A stretch of 15,000 nucleotides of DNA. It comes from Actinidia chinensis (taxonomy: Eukaryota; Streptophyta; Magnoliopsida; Ericales; Actinidiaceae). Each line of letters begins with the position of its first letter. Within the stretch, counting starts at the first letter, position 1. The position numbers and the translations under genes are program-made. This document shows positions 1-8,897 of this stretch, piece by piece. The DNA lies in contig VIGQ01001078.1 in assembly GCA_009663005.1 (NCBI GenBank), positions 1 through 15,000 on the forward strand. Direction: 5' to 3'. The notes under the pieces are model-generated. The model made no database searches, was not told the origin of the DNA, and worked only from the letters and a program-made list of their open reading frames with translations.

Positions 1-694
1 TAATGTTTATATTGATTTATTAATAACTTTAATATTTCCTATTTATCCGTTGTGGGGATTTTACGTTTTTACCCGACAATGGTACCGACGTTGGTGTCAT
101 TTCTCATTCCCTTTATCCGTTTTGAGCAATAAATACACTACGTTTTTATCTACTACTCGCAAGAATGCCATTCCACACGTGGTTCAATACTTTCGATAAC
201 CGGAATCCCTCCACTCATAAAATTAGGTCAAACTCTGCTCAAACTTAACTTAACTTTTTTCCAACAAGTTAATCTCATCCGCCACATTGCTCGAAGTTGC
301 TTTCAAACCAAGGATACTAAGTAAAATAACTTGAATGATTATATTTGCATATATTTTTCACACTGCAGGAATAGATAAACATGTAAGAAGGATAATTCAC
401 TATGGAGTCATAAAGTATTTTATCGTGACAGAGACTAAATTTCCAAAAAGAGAAGGTTGTTCTAGTTTTGTCTACTAATTACTTGCAATTTGAAGCTGCT
501 TTAGTTCTCCTCTGCAGTTTTTTTTTCCTAAAATTTGTTGTTCTTGTTTTTTTTCTAGCTCTGTAAAACCCATTTTCATCCCGTGCTTGATTGTGATAAA
601 TGTCATTCGTTTAAATATCTGCACCGGAATTGAGACGTTTTTCCCCAATCTTGACGAGATTGTAATTGTTTTCTATTTTGAGTTGAGCTTTTAG
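1..694. other. AT-rich non-coding stretch, probable TNL intron 1 / upstream DNA
   Basis: No coding region is seen. The last part ends in a T-rich tract and TTTTAG at 689-694, directly before codons that fit the start of a TNL second exon, so it reads as the 3' end of intron 1. I searched for the TIR-domain hallmarks (an FLSFRG-like start and the following motifs) and did not find them. The TIR exon is therefore either upstream of the window or lost. Several T-runs (for example 520-527 and 548-556) are the only local structure. Confidence 0.5.
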
Positions 695-1787
695 GTATGA
701 AGCTCAAATTCAATTGAGAAAATTGTTGAAGAACTCAGAAGTAAGCTAACTAACCAGCGTCTGAGGGTTCCTCACCACCGAATATGTATGGAGTCCTCGA
801 ACAAAAGATATTAATTTGTGGTTCAAAAACGGTCAACGGAGTTGGCATTCTCGTGATATGTGGAATTGGCGGGATAGGGAAGACGAACTATTGCCAAAGT
901 TGTGTACAATTCAAACTGTGGTAGATTTGATGGCTACCTTTTTCCCCTCAAAATATCAGAGAGGATGCCAAAAAACTACCCCAATGGCTTACTGCGAGTG
1001 CAAAGACAACTTATATCAAGATATTTTAGAAAAGAAGAAGCACAGAGTAAACGATGTTTGAAGTGGATTTATGAGGCTGCAATATATATAAACACAACCA
1101 CGCTCTGTCTTGTTCTCGATGAGGGGATGTATGAGGACCAACTATTGCGTTATGTTGGCCAACAAGAGTGGTTTTTTTCGCAGAGTAAGTCATCATAACC
1201 ACTAGGCTTCGGACCTGGATAGAATGCGTCAAGTTTAATCAAGTTTATGAGCCTGAAAAATTATCCACTTAGGAAGCACTTGATCTTTTTGTAGGCATGC
1301 TTTTTGGAGAAAACAAGCTATTCAAGGATACATGAGTTATCAGAAATTTTTGTACCACACTGTGAAGGGGGCTTCCTTTAAGCTCTTCAAGTTTTGGGGT
1401 CTTCTTGGTGCATGGAAAGTCCTAGATTATGGAAACGTATATTACAGAAATTGCAAGCACTGTTCTGACCAAAATTCTGGAAAAACTTGACAATAAGCTT
1501 TGATTCTTTCCAAGATACGCAGATAAAAATGTATTCCTTGAGATACTGTTTCTTTGTTGGAAGAAGAAAAATGACACGATCACAATCTTGATGGGTGTGA
1601 ATATTACACTCTAGCTGGAATTCCAATCTCCTTGATAGAAATCTTTTAACAATCGAAAATGGTAAAGCTGGAAGCGCATTTAATTCAGGACAATGGGACA
1701 CAAATCGTTTTCCGAGAATCCAATTATCCTCAGGATGCATAGCAATCTGGAGGCATAAAGAGTCATCAATTCTTGAATGAAAAGGAG
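695..1787 (+). other. Exon 2 of copy A: NB-ARC domain
   Basis: The acceptor TTTTAG (689-694) is followed by GTATGAAGCTCA, matching the GYEA start common for the second exon of TNL genes. NB-ARC binds and exchanges ADP/ATP and acts as the receptor's molecular switch. The P-loop is perfect. In kinase 2 the usual DD pair reads DE (GATGAG). After the P-loop, TIAKVVYNSN (887-916) resumes after one extra base. The 887-1196 stretch stays open in one frame through RNBS-A and kinase 2, giving the longest undamaged piece. Downstream, LQVLGSS (near 1385-1405), an ILDGCEYYT-like segment (about 1585-1612) and the LIQD-type MHD region are each in different frames. The donor GTAAGA begins at 1788. Confidence 0.85.
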
Positions 1788-1887
1788 GTAAGAAGCATGT
1801 TTTGGCAAGTTCATTTTTTTTGATTTTGCCCATGTTTGCCATATAATTATCTAACTTTTATTTTTTCTTTTCTTTTTGTTTTTAAAG
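1788..1887 (+). other. Intron between NB-ARC exon and first LRR exon (copy A)
   Basis: A 100-base intron with donor GGAG|GTAAGAAG and acceptor TTTTTAAAG|GGTCC, preceded by a long T-rich tract (1858-1883). Removing it joins a KG... end to GSKNIEA, which is the usual sequence at the exon 2/3 junction of TNL genes, with the intron in phase 1. This is a position where TNL genes commonly carry an intron. Confidence 0.75.
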
Positions 1888-2220
1888 GGTCCAAAAATAT
1901 TGAGGCCTCACTTTTGACCTGAATGTGTTGATAAAATGAATTTGAGACATCTAATCATTTCTGGATTCTCCTATGAGCCCCAGAGTTGATAAATTCGAAG
2001 AGGAACATTGAAACTAATGCGTTTGAAAAGATGTGTAACTTGAGACTACTCAAACGCTTTGTGTCCAACTCTCTGGAACTTATAAGTCCATTCCCAAAGA
2101 TTACATGGTTATATTGGGTGTTTCTCTTCAGAGTATACATGCCCTATGATTTTTCCTATAGAGAAGTTGGTCACTCTTGATAGATGGCGCTCGCCTGAAA
2201 CCGTTTTGAGAGGAGCTAAG
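1888..2220 (+). other. Exon 3 of copy A: start of LRR
   Basis: The exon opens with GSKNIEA and, after an indel, FDLNVL. A clear LRR-type segment NAFEKMCNLRLLK lies near 2014-2055 and is typical of the first LRR of TNLs. It is followed by a WLYW segment near 2106-2117, a PYDF segment and a VTLD-like stretch that ends near GAK at about 2212-2220. The exon end is estimated from family structure. No clean GT donor sits exactly at the expected place, so this boundary is uncertain by some 20 bases. Confidence 0.6.
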
Positions 2221-2355
2221 ATGATATTTTATTTTGTGCGCAACCCTTTTTTATATGGGGTTTCAGTTATGGATTACTTATGGTTTCAGTAATAGCTACA
2301 TGCCTTATTGTTTCCAGTACATCCCTGTTTTTTCTCTTCTTCTTTTTTAAGCCAG
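2221..2355 (+). other. Probable second LRR intron (copy A)
   Basis: This T-rich stretch has no LRR coding potential and ends in TTTCTCTTCTTCTTTTTTAA then GCCAG at 2351-2355, a strong acceptor. Coding resumes with VLGSLKM. The 5' boundary is unclear (a GT at about 2235 or a mutated donor near 2221). TNL genes commonly have an intron here. Confidence 0.5.
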
Positions 2356-3251
2356 GTTTTGGGATCACTGAAAATGCATGAATGTCCTCACATCACCTAA
2401 ATTAGCCAACTACTCCAGACTTCTTCAAAAATCCCCCTGTCTAGAGAAACTAATTCTCAAAATTGTCCAATTTTGATTGAGAATCTATAATCTATTGTAA
2501 CTACAAGAATCCTTTGCATTGAATCTTAAAGATTGTAAAAATCTGGAAGCTTCCAAGAAACATAACATGGTAGAATCTCTTGAAGAACTGAATATTTCTG
2601 GTTGCTCAAGTCCCTAATGGGGGCATAGAGGAGCGGCAGAAGAGGAAGATCCCTGCGAGTGCTTCACGCTGATAGTATGCAATCTAATCATTACTCACTA
2701 TGGAGGTTGAATCACAAGCATCTTTTTTGGCCTGGATTCCAAGGGCCAAGGAAAAGTATACAAATGTCATTGGCCGCTTTATACCAGCTCTTTCGTACAT
2801 TTAAGTCTCGCGAATTGCAATCTCCCGATGATGCATTTCCTTTCCTGGGGATCTTATGCTTCCAAGTTGCACATTTATGGTCTGTGGAAATCCGTTCTAC
2901 CTACCAAGATTTGCGTTAAAGATCTTACGGGGCTCAAAGCTTGGATTTAAAATCGTGGTGTCCAAAGCTCCGGCAGATTCGTGGCCATCGTTAATATAGA
3001 GGAACTAGTTTGTTACAGAATGCATAAATTGGAAAAAATATCATAGAAACTTCGGGCCGTATAAGTCCATCTCACATGGTGCTTGCATGATTTTATACTA
3101 GTGTAGAACGTGGCTTCAAGACTTACCGGTCGCAAAGTTACTGTGGACTCCTCACAATATTGGCCTTCTTCAACTGAACTTGATTGGCAAGAATGTTGAA
3201 GCTTTCATTGTCAATGCATTGTATGAGTGTCGAAAGAAGTGTCCTATTCAT
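2356..3251 (+). other. Exon 4 of copy A: LRR block
   Basis: Leucine-rich repeats that would form the ligand-sensing horseshoe. Visible segments, spread over changing frames, are SLKM..LNLSH-like (2366-2400), SPCLEKLIL (about 2433-2460), NLKDCKNLEASK (2522-2557), ELNISGCS (2585-2608), a VLHADS-type segment (about 2658-2675), NCNLPDDAFP (about 2814-2840), a DLTGLK segment (about 2919-2940), and MHKLEKIS (about 3020-3045). In-frame stops and shifts occur between them. The same order is found in copy B from 9909 on. Confidence 0.75.
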
Positions 3252-3329
3252 GTTTCTCACTCTCGTCTCATCTCTCTCTCTTCTCCTCATAGTCATTTAA
3301 CTGTTGAACTAAGGATTTTCATTTCGCAG
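3252..3329 (+). other. Short intron before the C-JID exon (copy A)
   Basis: A 78-base intron with donor CAT|GTTTCTCACTC and acceptor TTTCATTTCGCAG|ATAC, and a pyrimidine-rich CTCTCTCTC interior. A 76-base intron with the same donor motif, the same CT-rich core and the same position is present in copy B (10791-10866). This supports it as a real, shared intron. Confidence 0.7.
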
Positions 3330-3784
3330 ATACTCTATGAATCACCATTGTTTCAACACCATATTATCCGGTAGAGAATTCCAAACTGGTTTAGCAATAA
3401 GAAGCTGGGTCCCCATTAACTTTTACTAGACTTCATCTCCGTCTCCCTGTATTCAAGGTGTAAATCTTTGCTTGGTATATACATTTCCAGAAGACCTAGA
3501 TTGGTTGCCGCACCATTTCTGTGAAAATATTACAGAGTAGGGACTATAAACGGTTTTTATACGCCAAGTGCTATGGCATTCCAGAGCAGGTGGAGATAAT
3601 GGTATTGTTAAGCCATTGCTACCAGAAACTCTGTTTAAAACAGGGGGCTGATGTGGAAATTTTGTTTCGGTTTGAATGTTGATGACAATTTAAGGAGTGT
3701 GGTGTCCACCTTTGTACGTTGAAGAAGAGGAGAAATATTCCATACTACAAGAACATATACTTTCGTGGGATTCAACTATGTTGA
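3330..3784 (+). other. Last exon of copy A: C-JID-like post-LRR domain
   Basis: The C-terminal jelly-roll/Ig-like domain (C-JID) of plant TNLs follows the LRR and helps bind effectors. Seen here are an ILSGREF..GL.. segment (about 3362-3395), matching the IP.WF region of the family, a GPINF-like segment (about 3408-3423), an EDLDWLPHH segment (about 3492-3518), and KECGVHL (3694-3714), the typical last strand. An acidic/basic tail follows and a TGA lies at 3782-3784. Frames change several times. A further polyadenylation-like AATAAA lies near 4016-4021. Confidence 0.65.
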
Positions 3785-4113
3785 GTTGTGTCTGTGGCAG
3801 GTGCACACCTCCTCTTCTCCCTCGGGTGTTTAAATTAACAGCTAAATATGAAGGCAAGCTCGTCGTGAACGGCTTGGCTTGCTATACTTCAATTGGACTT
3901 GTATAAATTACAAGTTTTGGTATAGTTTTTGTTTTTTTTTTTGGAAAAGATAGATGAAGAATCGAGATCTCTGAGAAGCAACGGTTTGTGTTGCCGTTAG
4001 TCAGAAACACCCCAAAATAAATATTTACTATGAAATGATTTTCTTCCCACCTGTATGAAAATATTTGATACACTTTGACAGATTTGTAATGTGTGCAGAT
4101 TGTGGACAAGACC
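3785..4113. other. 3' flank of copy A, non-coding
   Basis: No coding feature is supported after the stop of copy A. The segment holds short T-runs and an AATAAA at about 4016-4021 that could be a polyadenylation signal about 230 bases after the stop. Its early part (3760-3790) resembles the corresponding place in copy B around 11305-11340 (a shared TGGGATTCAA), so part of it belongs to the duplicated block. Confidence 0.35.
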
Positions 4114-4148
4114 AAGAAGAAGAAGAAGAAGAAGAAGAAGAAGAAGAA
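4114..4148 (+). repeat. (AAG)n microsatellite
   Basis: A pure run of AAG units, about 11.7 copies over 35 bases, in the 3' flank of TNL copy A. On the other strand it reads as CTT repeats and creates false leucine- or phenylalanine-rich open frames. Confidence 0.97.
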
Positions 4149-4191
4149 CGGCAACAATAAGAATAATGAAATGTTTCAATAGGTACCTATG

Positions 4192-4206
4192 ATATATATA
4201 TATATA
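4192..4206. repeat. (AT)n microsatellite at left edge of repeat array
   Basis: A run of about 7.5 AT units directly before the first hairpin-bearing repeat unit. The other unit junctions also have short TATATA tracts, consistent with these tracts belonging to the mobile element ends or to an AT-rich insertion site. Confidence 0.9.
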
Positions 4207-4219
4207 CCACACTATTGGA

Positions 4220-5198
4220 GAGTACCCAGTGCATGCCGGGCGAGTTTTCAGATAATCCTCCCATTAACCCAAACCTAATCTAATGAGTTAATAATATAGG
4301 GAACAAATAGGAAAAAAAATTAAAAGCAGGTGCAAAAGCGAACAAAAAAATTGGTAGACAATTTTACTGTTTCTAGGCGAGAATCGAAAAAAGAAATATA
4401 ACAACGTGGTGGTAATTAGTCCCTTTGATAGGTAAAAAAAGTTTTTTAAAAAAAATTAAAGTAGAGGCAAAATTGAGAAAAAAATTTGGTATGATGAGAT
4501 GTTGTTAATGGGGCCAAATCAGGAAAAAAATTTAAAGTAGGGGCTAAAATTCGAAAAACAATTGGGTATATGAGATACTGTCATAATGACGAAATTTAAA
4601 AAGAACAAACTGTAAAAAGTTAATGTCAACAAATTGAATTTGGGTTTTTAAGGGGCAAAATATAAAAACAATGGTGTGTTTTGTAGAATTTTTTACATTA
4701 CCAAATTTGCACTTGTTGTAAAAACTTCCTCTACACTAAAAATTACAACACTCCTCGAAGTGAACAATTTTTGAAAATATAAGCTAAAAATTATATAAAT
4801 TATAAAAAAATTATCTTATGAAATAAAAAATTTGGGCACAACTTTGCACCAATTGAGATATTTTTTCATAGAATGTAGATCAATTTACAATTTTGTAAAA
4901 TATTTCACATTTGACAGATTTTTTGTTCAATTTATAGTATTTTTTTTTTTTATAGAATTTAGATCACATTTTACACATATTACTAATTGTACCAAAATTG
5001 CCACATTGTAATATAATTTTTACCAATTGAGATATTATTTGCATTGTTATTAAAAAATTGCACACTTGCACCAATTGAAACTAAATTTTTTCATAATTTA
5101 GACTAAAATTTACATAATTGTTTAAAAATTTGCACCTTTGACCAAAATTATACCATTTATATAATACTGGCAAAAATTATAGCTCAATTTATGTACTT

Positions 5199-5230
<32 letters not shown>

Positions 5231-5715
5231 GGCACTTAATTTGAAAAACCAACATTTATATAGTTAGACCCACATTTGCAAGTTCTACAAATTTCTGCAT
5301 TTATATTATTGTATCAAAATTTTTACAATTTTTAATTTACAACACAATTTATATTCATTATAAATCTATTTAGTAGGTCCGCTCGCATATTTAAATAAAA
5401 ACTTAATTTTTATTAAAAATAATTTTTTACATTACAGGCAAAGATAGAACTTTTGGGATTAAATTGACAAAATCAAAAAGTTTTGGAATCAAATTGAACA
5501 TAATCAACACTTAAGGGTCTAAAATATAATTACCCAATAACAAAGCATTGTAGGGGCCCAATCTGTATTATTAAAAATATAGGGACTAATTGTAATAAAA
5601 ACATCCTAAGGGACTGAAACTGTATTTATCAGACAAAATTTGGGGAGAGGGGCAAAATTGAAAAAAAAGTTGGTGTCATTGTTTACTATTCACTCACATT
5701 TATATGTATATATGA
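4220..5715 (-). mobile_element. Repeat unit 1 of tandem array, Helitron-like (non-autonomous)
   Basis: About 1.5 kb of AT-rich DNA with no coding capacity. It begins (plus strand) with a decayed hairpin AGTACCCAGTGCATGCCGGG and the motif GCGAGTTTTC. It ends with GGGGCAAAATTGAAAAAAAA, TTGGTG and a TTTATATGTATATATGA tail. Read on the minus strand it starts TCATATATACATATAA and finishes with a GC-rich hairpin. That matches the TC start and 3' hairpin layout of plant Helitrons, although a clean CTRR end is not seen. Phrases such as AAGGGTCTAAAATATAATTA (5513-5532) recur in units 2 and 4. No Rep/helicase is present, so it would be non-autonomous. Confidence 0.5.
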
Positions 5716-5719
5716 CAGT

Positions 5720-5738
5720 ACCCGTGCTATGCATGGGT
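5720..5738. repeat. Junction hairpin, unit 1/unit 2
   Basis: ACCCGTGC-TAT-GCATGGGT forms an 8-base stem with a three-base loop; one position is a G:T-type mismatch. It corresponds to the hairpin at 7251-7267 and lies right next to the TATATGTATATATGA end of unit 1. Confidence 0.8.
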
Positions 5739-6239
5739 GAGTTTTCGAACAAACAATTCATTATAACCAGAACTACATCTAAATTATTAATTGAGTAGAG
5801 ATAAAATAGAAAAAATTAAAAGTAGGGGCAAAAGCGAAAAAAAAAAAAATTGGCAAAACGATTTACTGTCATATGTGAGAACTCGGGAAAAGAATGTTAA
5901 CAAAAATAGTTGATAAATAGTTAATGTAGTAGGGGCAAAATTTCAAAAGAATTAAGTAGGGGCACAATTGAGAAAAAAAATTGATAGAAGAGATACTGTT
6001 CATAGGGCGACATCGAAAACAGAAAAAAAGTTTGGTAAAAAGTTTAAGTCAAAAAATGGTGGTCATTGAGCTAAGGGGAAAAAAAAAAAAATTGGTGGTA
6101 AAGGAAAAAATAAAAAAAAAAAACATAATGGTGTGTTTTGTAGAGGTTTTATAATTATCAAATTTGCACACTTGTTTGCAAAAAATTTACTATTCACTAA
6201 ACATTGCACATGCTCTACTGCGAAATCGAGATAATTTAA

Positions 6240-6385
6240 ACAACACATGTGGGCCGGTGTCGTCACGACTGTCGGGTCCGTGTCCGGCTGCTCTGGTCGT
6301 AAAATGAGTGATTGAACAAAAATGGGGGGGTTTCTGGTGGGTGCACGCGGTAAGGTGTCCTCTGTCCACCTCTACTTCCAATTGC
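6240..6385. other. GC-rich insert inside repeat unit 2
   Basis: Within very AT-rich DNA this block has clearly higher GC (for example GGGCCGGTGTCGTCACGACT). It stands in place of a different AT-rich stretch in unit 1 (about 4745-4860). It includes a run of seven G at 6325-6331. The open frame on the minus strand across it shows no recognisable domain. It may be foreign DNA captured by the element. Confidence 0.5.
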
Positions 6386-6553
6386 GATAGTTTTCATAGA
6401 ATGTAGATGTAGATCAAAATTTTCAAGTTTGTCAAAAAAATTGCCAATTTGATAAATTTTTGGTGCAATTTAATAGTAAAATTCCTTTTTACAATTGTGT
6501 CCAAAGTTTATACCCTTGTACTATTGTAATCAAATCATATAATTGTATATAGT

Positions 6554-6587
<34 letters not shown>

Positions 6588-7239
6588 ATTCAAAATTTGG
6601 CACATTTGCGTCATTAAACTAATTTTTTTTCATAATTTTGACTAAAATTTGCATAAAATTATTTAACATTGCACTCTTTTGATCAAAAAATTACCCATTT
6701 TATAATATGCAAAATTTTGTACTAGATTACATACTTGAATAAAATTATCTAGTGAAGTAAGAATTTGCACTTAATTTTGAACCAACATTATATAGTTTAG
6801 GCCACAATTTGGCAAGTTTAACAAAATTTATTTTGCATTTGTACTAATTGTATCCAAATTTAGATAATTTTTATTTTACCTTACACAATTTTAATATTCC
6901 ATTATAGATCATATTTAGTAGATCGATAAGCAACATTTAAAACTATAATTTTTAATTAAAACTAATTTTTACAGCACAGATAAGAACCTTTTGGATCAAA
7001 TTGACAAAATTCAAAAGTTCTGAGACCAAATTGAAAACATAATCGAATTTAAGGGTCTAAAATATAATTTACAAAAATTGTAGGGTCAATCTATAATTAT
7101 TATAACCTCGATAACCAATCCTATTAATTATTAGAACCTCTAGGGACTGAAATGTAATTTACCAAGGCAAAATTTTGGGGGACGAGCAAAATTGGAGAAA
7201 AGTTATTGGTCATCACACTCCACATTTATATATATACGA

Positions 7240-7547
7240 GTGGGGTAATGCCCGTGCTATGCACGGGCCGAGTCATTCTAAGGGAAAAATCAAAATAAAA
7301 CAAATGGAGTAGGGCAAAATCGGAAACAAAAAAATGGTAGTAACCAAGTTACTAATAGACAAAATCGGGACAAAAAAATATGTTACAAAATGAAACCTAC
7401 TATTCACTCACATTCACTAAGGGGCAAAATTAAAAAAAATGTGGAACTTGAGTAAAAAAAGTTACAAAGGGATAAAATTAAAAACAAAATGGTGGTAGCT
7501 GAAGTTACTAATTCCTCATATTTAATTACTGGGGCAAAATGTCTAAA
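7240..7547 (-). mobile_element. Repeat unit 3 (truncated)
   Basis: It starts with the best-preserved hairpin of the array (7251-7267) and the GAGT motif that follows it. It continues with AGTAGGGCAAAATCGGAAAC and GGGGCAAAATTAAAAAAAAT phrases typical of the left third of the unit, then breaks off into the next junction after only about 300 bases. Internal deletion or nested insertion is likely. Confidence 0.4.
7251..7267. repeat. Junction hairpin, unit 2/unit 3
   Basis: CCCGTGC-TAT-GCACGGG is a perfect 7-base stem with a three-base loop. A GC-rich hairpin a few bases from the 3' end is the hallmark of Helitron rolling-circle transposons. Confidence 0.9.
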
Positions 7548-8290
7548 TATTCTGCTATGTTCACGGGGGCGAGTTTTCAAAATAAGCAATCTAATAATCA
7601 AGAACTAATCGTTATGGTTAATGTATGTAGGACGGAAAATCTGACAAAGAAATTAAGTAGGGGGCAAATAAAAAAAAAATGGTGCTAAAGGAGTTAAATG
7701 TGAGTAGGGGCAAAAATCAAGGAGAAAAAAAATTAAAGTGGGCAAATTCGAAAAAAGAATTATGTAGATGATTTAACTATTCATCGAGGCCCAATCGAAA
7801 AAATTATAGTAGGTGCAAAATCAACACAAATGTAAAAGCCAAAAGTAAATTAAAATAACCAAATTTTAGGATAAAAAATATAATTTAAAGCAATTTGGGA
7901 TTATCTATAATTATCATTAACTCTAAGACTCTAGGCATCAAATTGTAATTATCAGAAATCATAGGAAATGTTCACCGGCTAAAACCTGCCAAATCAAAAA
8001 AATTTGGGAATTAATGACATAACCGAAACTTAAGGGTCCTAATATAATTTATCCAAGCAACTCTAAAGGACTAATATGTCATTATAATAACTCTGGGACT
8101 CACTCTATAATTATCAATAACTTGAGGGGCCCCATCTTGTAATTATCAAGAAAGTCTAAGGGACTATTATAATAAATAAAAACTTTAGGGACTGGAACTG
8201 AATTTTTCAAGTCAAAATTTGAGGAGGGGCAAAATGAAAAAAAAGTTGGTGATCAACTAAATCAATGTTCACTGAACCCTTTATATATAT
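7548..8290 (-). mobile_element. Repeat unit 4 (truncated)
   Basis: It begins with a decayed hairpin half GCTATGTTCACGGG (7554-7567) and GCGAGTTTTC. It then runs through GTAGGGGCAAAA and AAGGGTCCTAATATAATTTA (8032-8051) phrases to the typical right end GAGGGGCAAAATGAAAAAAA (8221-8241), GTTGGTGATC and TTTATATATATC. About half of the unit is missing compared with units 1 and 2. Confidence 0.4.
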
Positions 8291-8293
8291 CAA

Positions 8294-8316
8294 ATATATA
8301 TATATATATATATATT
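8294..8316. repeat. (AT)n microsatellite at right edge of repeat array
   Basis: An uninterrupted run of about 11 AT units just after the end of unit 4. It mirrors the AT run at 4192-4206 on the left edge. Confidence 0.95.
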
Positions 8317-8649
8317 GTAACCTATGTTGTAATGGTAAAATAGCTCCTAAATTGTTTAAAATAATATGGTATGCTTTTTGTTTTTGTTAGGATTGGTACA
8401 ATGGAATGAAATATGTTATATTCATGAAAGTTTTTGAGAAAGGAATAAGGATATGAAACAAAGAAAATGAATGAATGTGGTTAAAAAAATTATACAAGTA
8501 TTTGAATGATAAATAGGTTGAATGCTTAATAGATGGCTTTAATTTAATATCTTTGACTTATGCCTTGTATCATAATATTTTACTTTTCATTTTTGAATGT
8601 CCCAAAAATGTTTGTCCATTTGGAAAAACCATCAACCAAAATGTTGTAA

Positions 8650-8755
8650 ACTTACTGTTTTGTAAAGACTTTTACTTTTAAATTGATGTGGCATTTTTAT
8701 TTTTTCCACTTTAGGTAATTTCAATTGTGGAGGATTTTTTGGAAACTTAATTAAG
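8650..8755 (+). repeat. Flank block shared with 11966-12075
   Basis: An exact 15-base match ACTTTTAAATTGATG (8674-8688 and 11988-12002) lies in a longer diverged alignment: CTTAC..TGTTT.GT before it, and TTTTTCC, AATTGT and TTTTGGAAA.TTAA after it. Allowing for the inserted array, both blocks lie a similar distance downstream of their TNL copy (roughly 0.75-0.85 kb). Confidence 0.5.
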
Positions 8756-8886
8756 GGTCATGCTAACCAGGTGGTCCCGTTGAGTATCGTTACATGCTTC
8801 AAAATTGTTGATAAGTTTTATTTTATTTTTTTTAGGGGCCCATTAACCCAATAACTTGATCGTTTAGAACAATTGGTTATCTAACA

Positions 8887-8897
8887 TGGTACCAGAG
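8887..8897 (+). other. Possible tRNA-Met primer-binding site of a decayed LTR element
   Basis: TGGTACCAGAG differs by one base from the TGGTATCAGAG start of the common plant primer-binding site, and is preceded by GGTTATCTAACA, an ending often seen in plant LTRs. No second LTR, gag or pol was recognised nearby, so this could be a remnant or chance. Confidence 0.35.

Larger units (their letters stand above)
695..3784 (+). pseudogene. TIR-NBS-LRR (TNL) resistance gene copy A, 5'-truncated, many frameshifts
   Basis: This is an intracellular immune receptor of the TNL class, which recognises pathogen effectors and triggers hypersensitive cell death. Reading through frame changes, the order is: exon 2 start GYEAQ-like at 695; a linker typical before NB-ARC (about 745-840); P-loop GIGGIGKT (862-885); kinase 2 LVLDEG (1109-1126); RNBS-B SK..ITTR (about 1186-1207); GLPLAL region (about 1361-1412); ARC2/MHD-like LIQDNG (about 1668-1697); LRR motifs such as NLKDCKNLEASK (2522-2557) and ELNISGCS (2585-2608); and a C-JID-like end with KECGVHL near 3694-3714. 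The last frame closes at a TGA at 3782-3784. Breaks include an extra A at 886, a frame change near 1195 and a stop at 1270-1272, with many more later. The TIR exon is missing. The family call is firm. Whether the breaks are biological or sequencing errors cannot be settled here. Confidence 0.88.
5716..7239 (-). mobile_element. Repeat unit 2 of tandem array, Helitron-like (non-autonomous)
   Basis: The second, almost full-length unit (about 1.52 kb), collinear with unit 1. Shared phrases include ACCCGTGCTATGCATGGGTG at the left, GTAGGGGCAAAAGCGAAAAA, ATGGTGTGTTTTGTAGA (6128 here, 4671 in unit 1), CATAGAATGTAG, CACCAATTGAGATATTATTTGC and AAGGGTCTAAAATATAATTT. It differs from unit 1 by a GC-rich block at about 6240-6385. 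The right end is TTTATATATATACGA; on the minus strand this is a TC start followed by TATATATATAAATGTG, as at the end of unit 1. Confidence 0.5.

Noticed and set aside
1..694. TIR domain exon at the window start
   Set aside because: No TIR motif was found in any plus-strand frame; only intron-like AT-rich DNA is seen.
1387..1842. 151-codon minus-strand open frame
   Set aside because: It is the antisense shadow of the NB-ARC exon, whose plus-strand peptides are clearly those of TNL proteins.
3882..4212. Minus-strand frames with poly-F or poly-L
   Set aside because: They are produced by the AAG microsatellite at 4114-4148.
6063..6381. Minus-strand frames of 63-67 codons in repeat unit 2
   Set aside because: One is low-complexity (poly-F/P from A-runs); the other covers the GC-rich insert without any known domain.
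4220..8290. CRISPR array or tandem satellite
   Set aside because: Units are about 1.5 kb, diverged, and lack regular short repeats with unique spacers. This is a eukaryotic repeat array.
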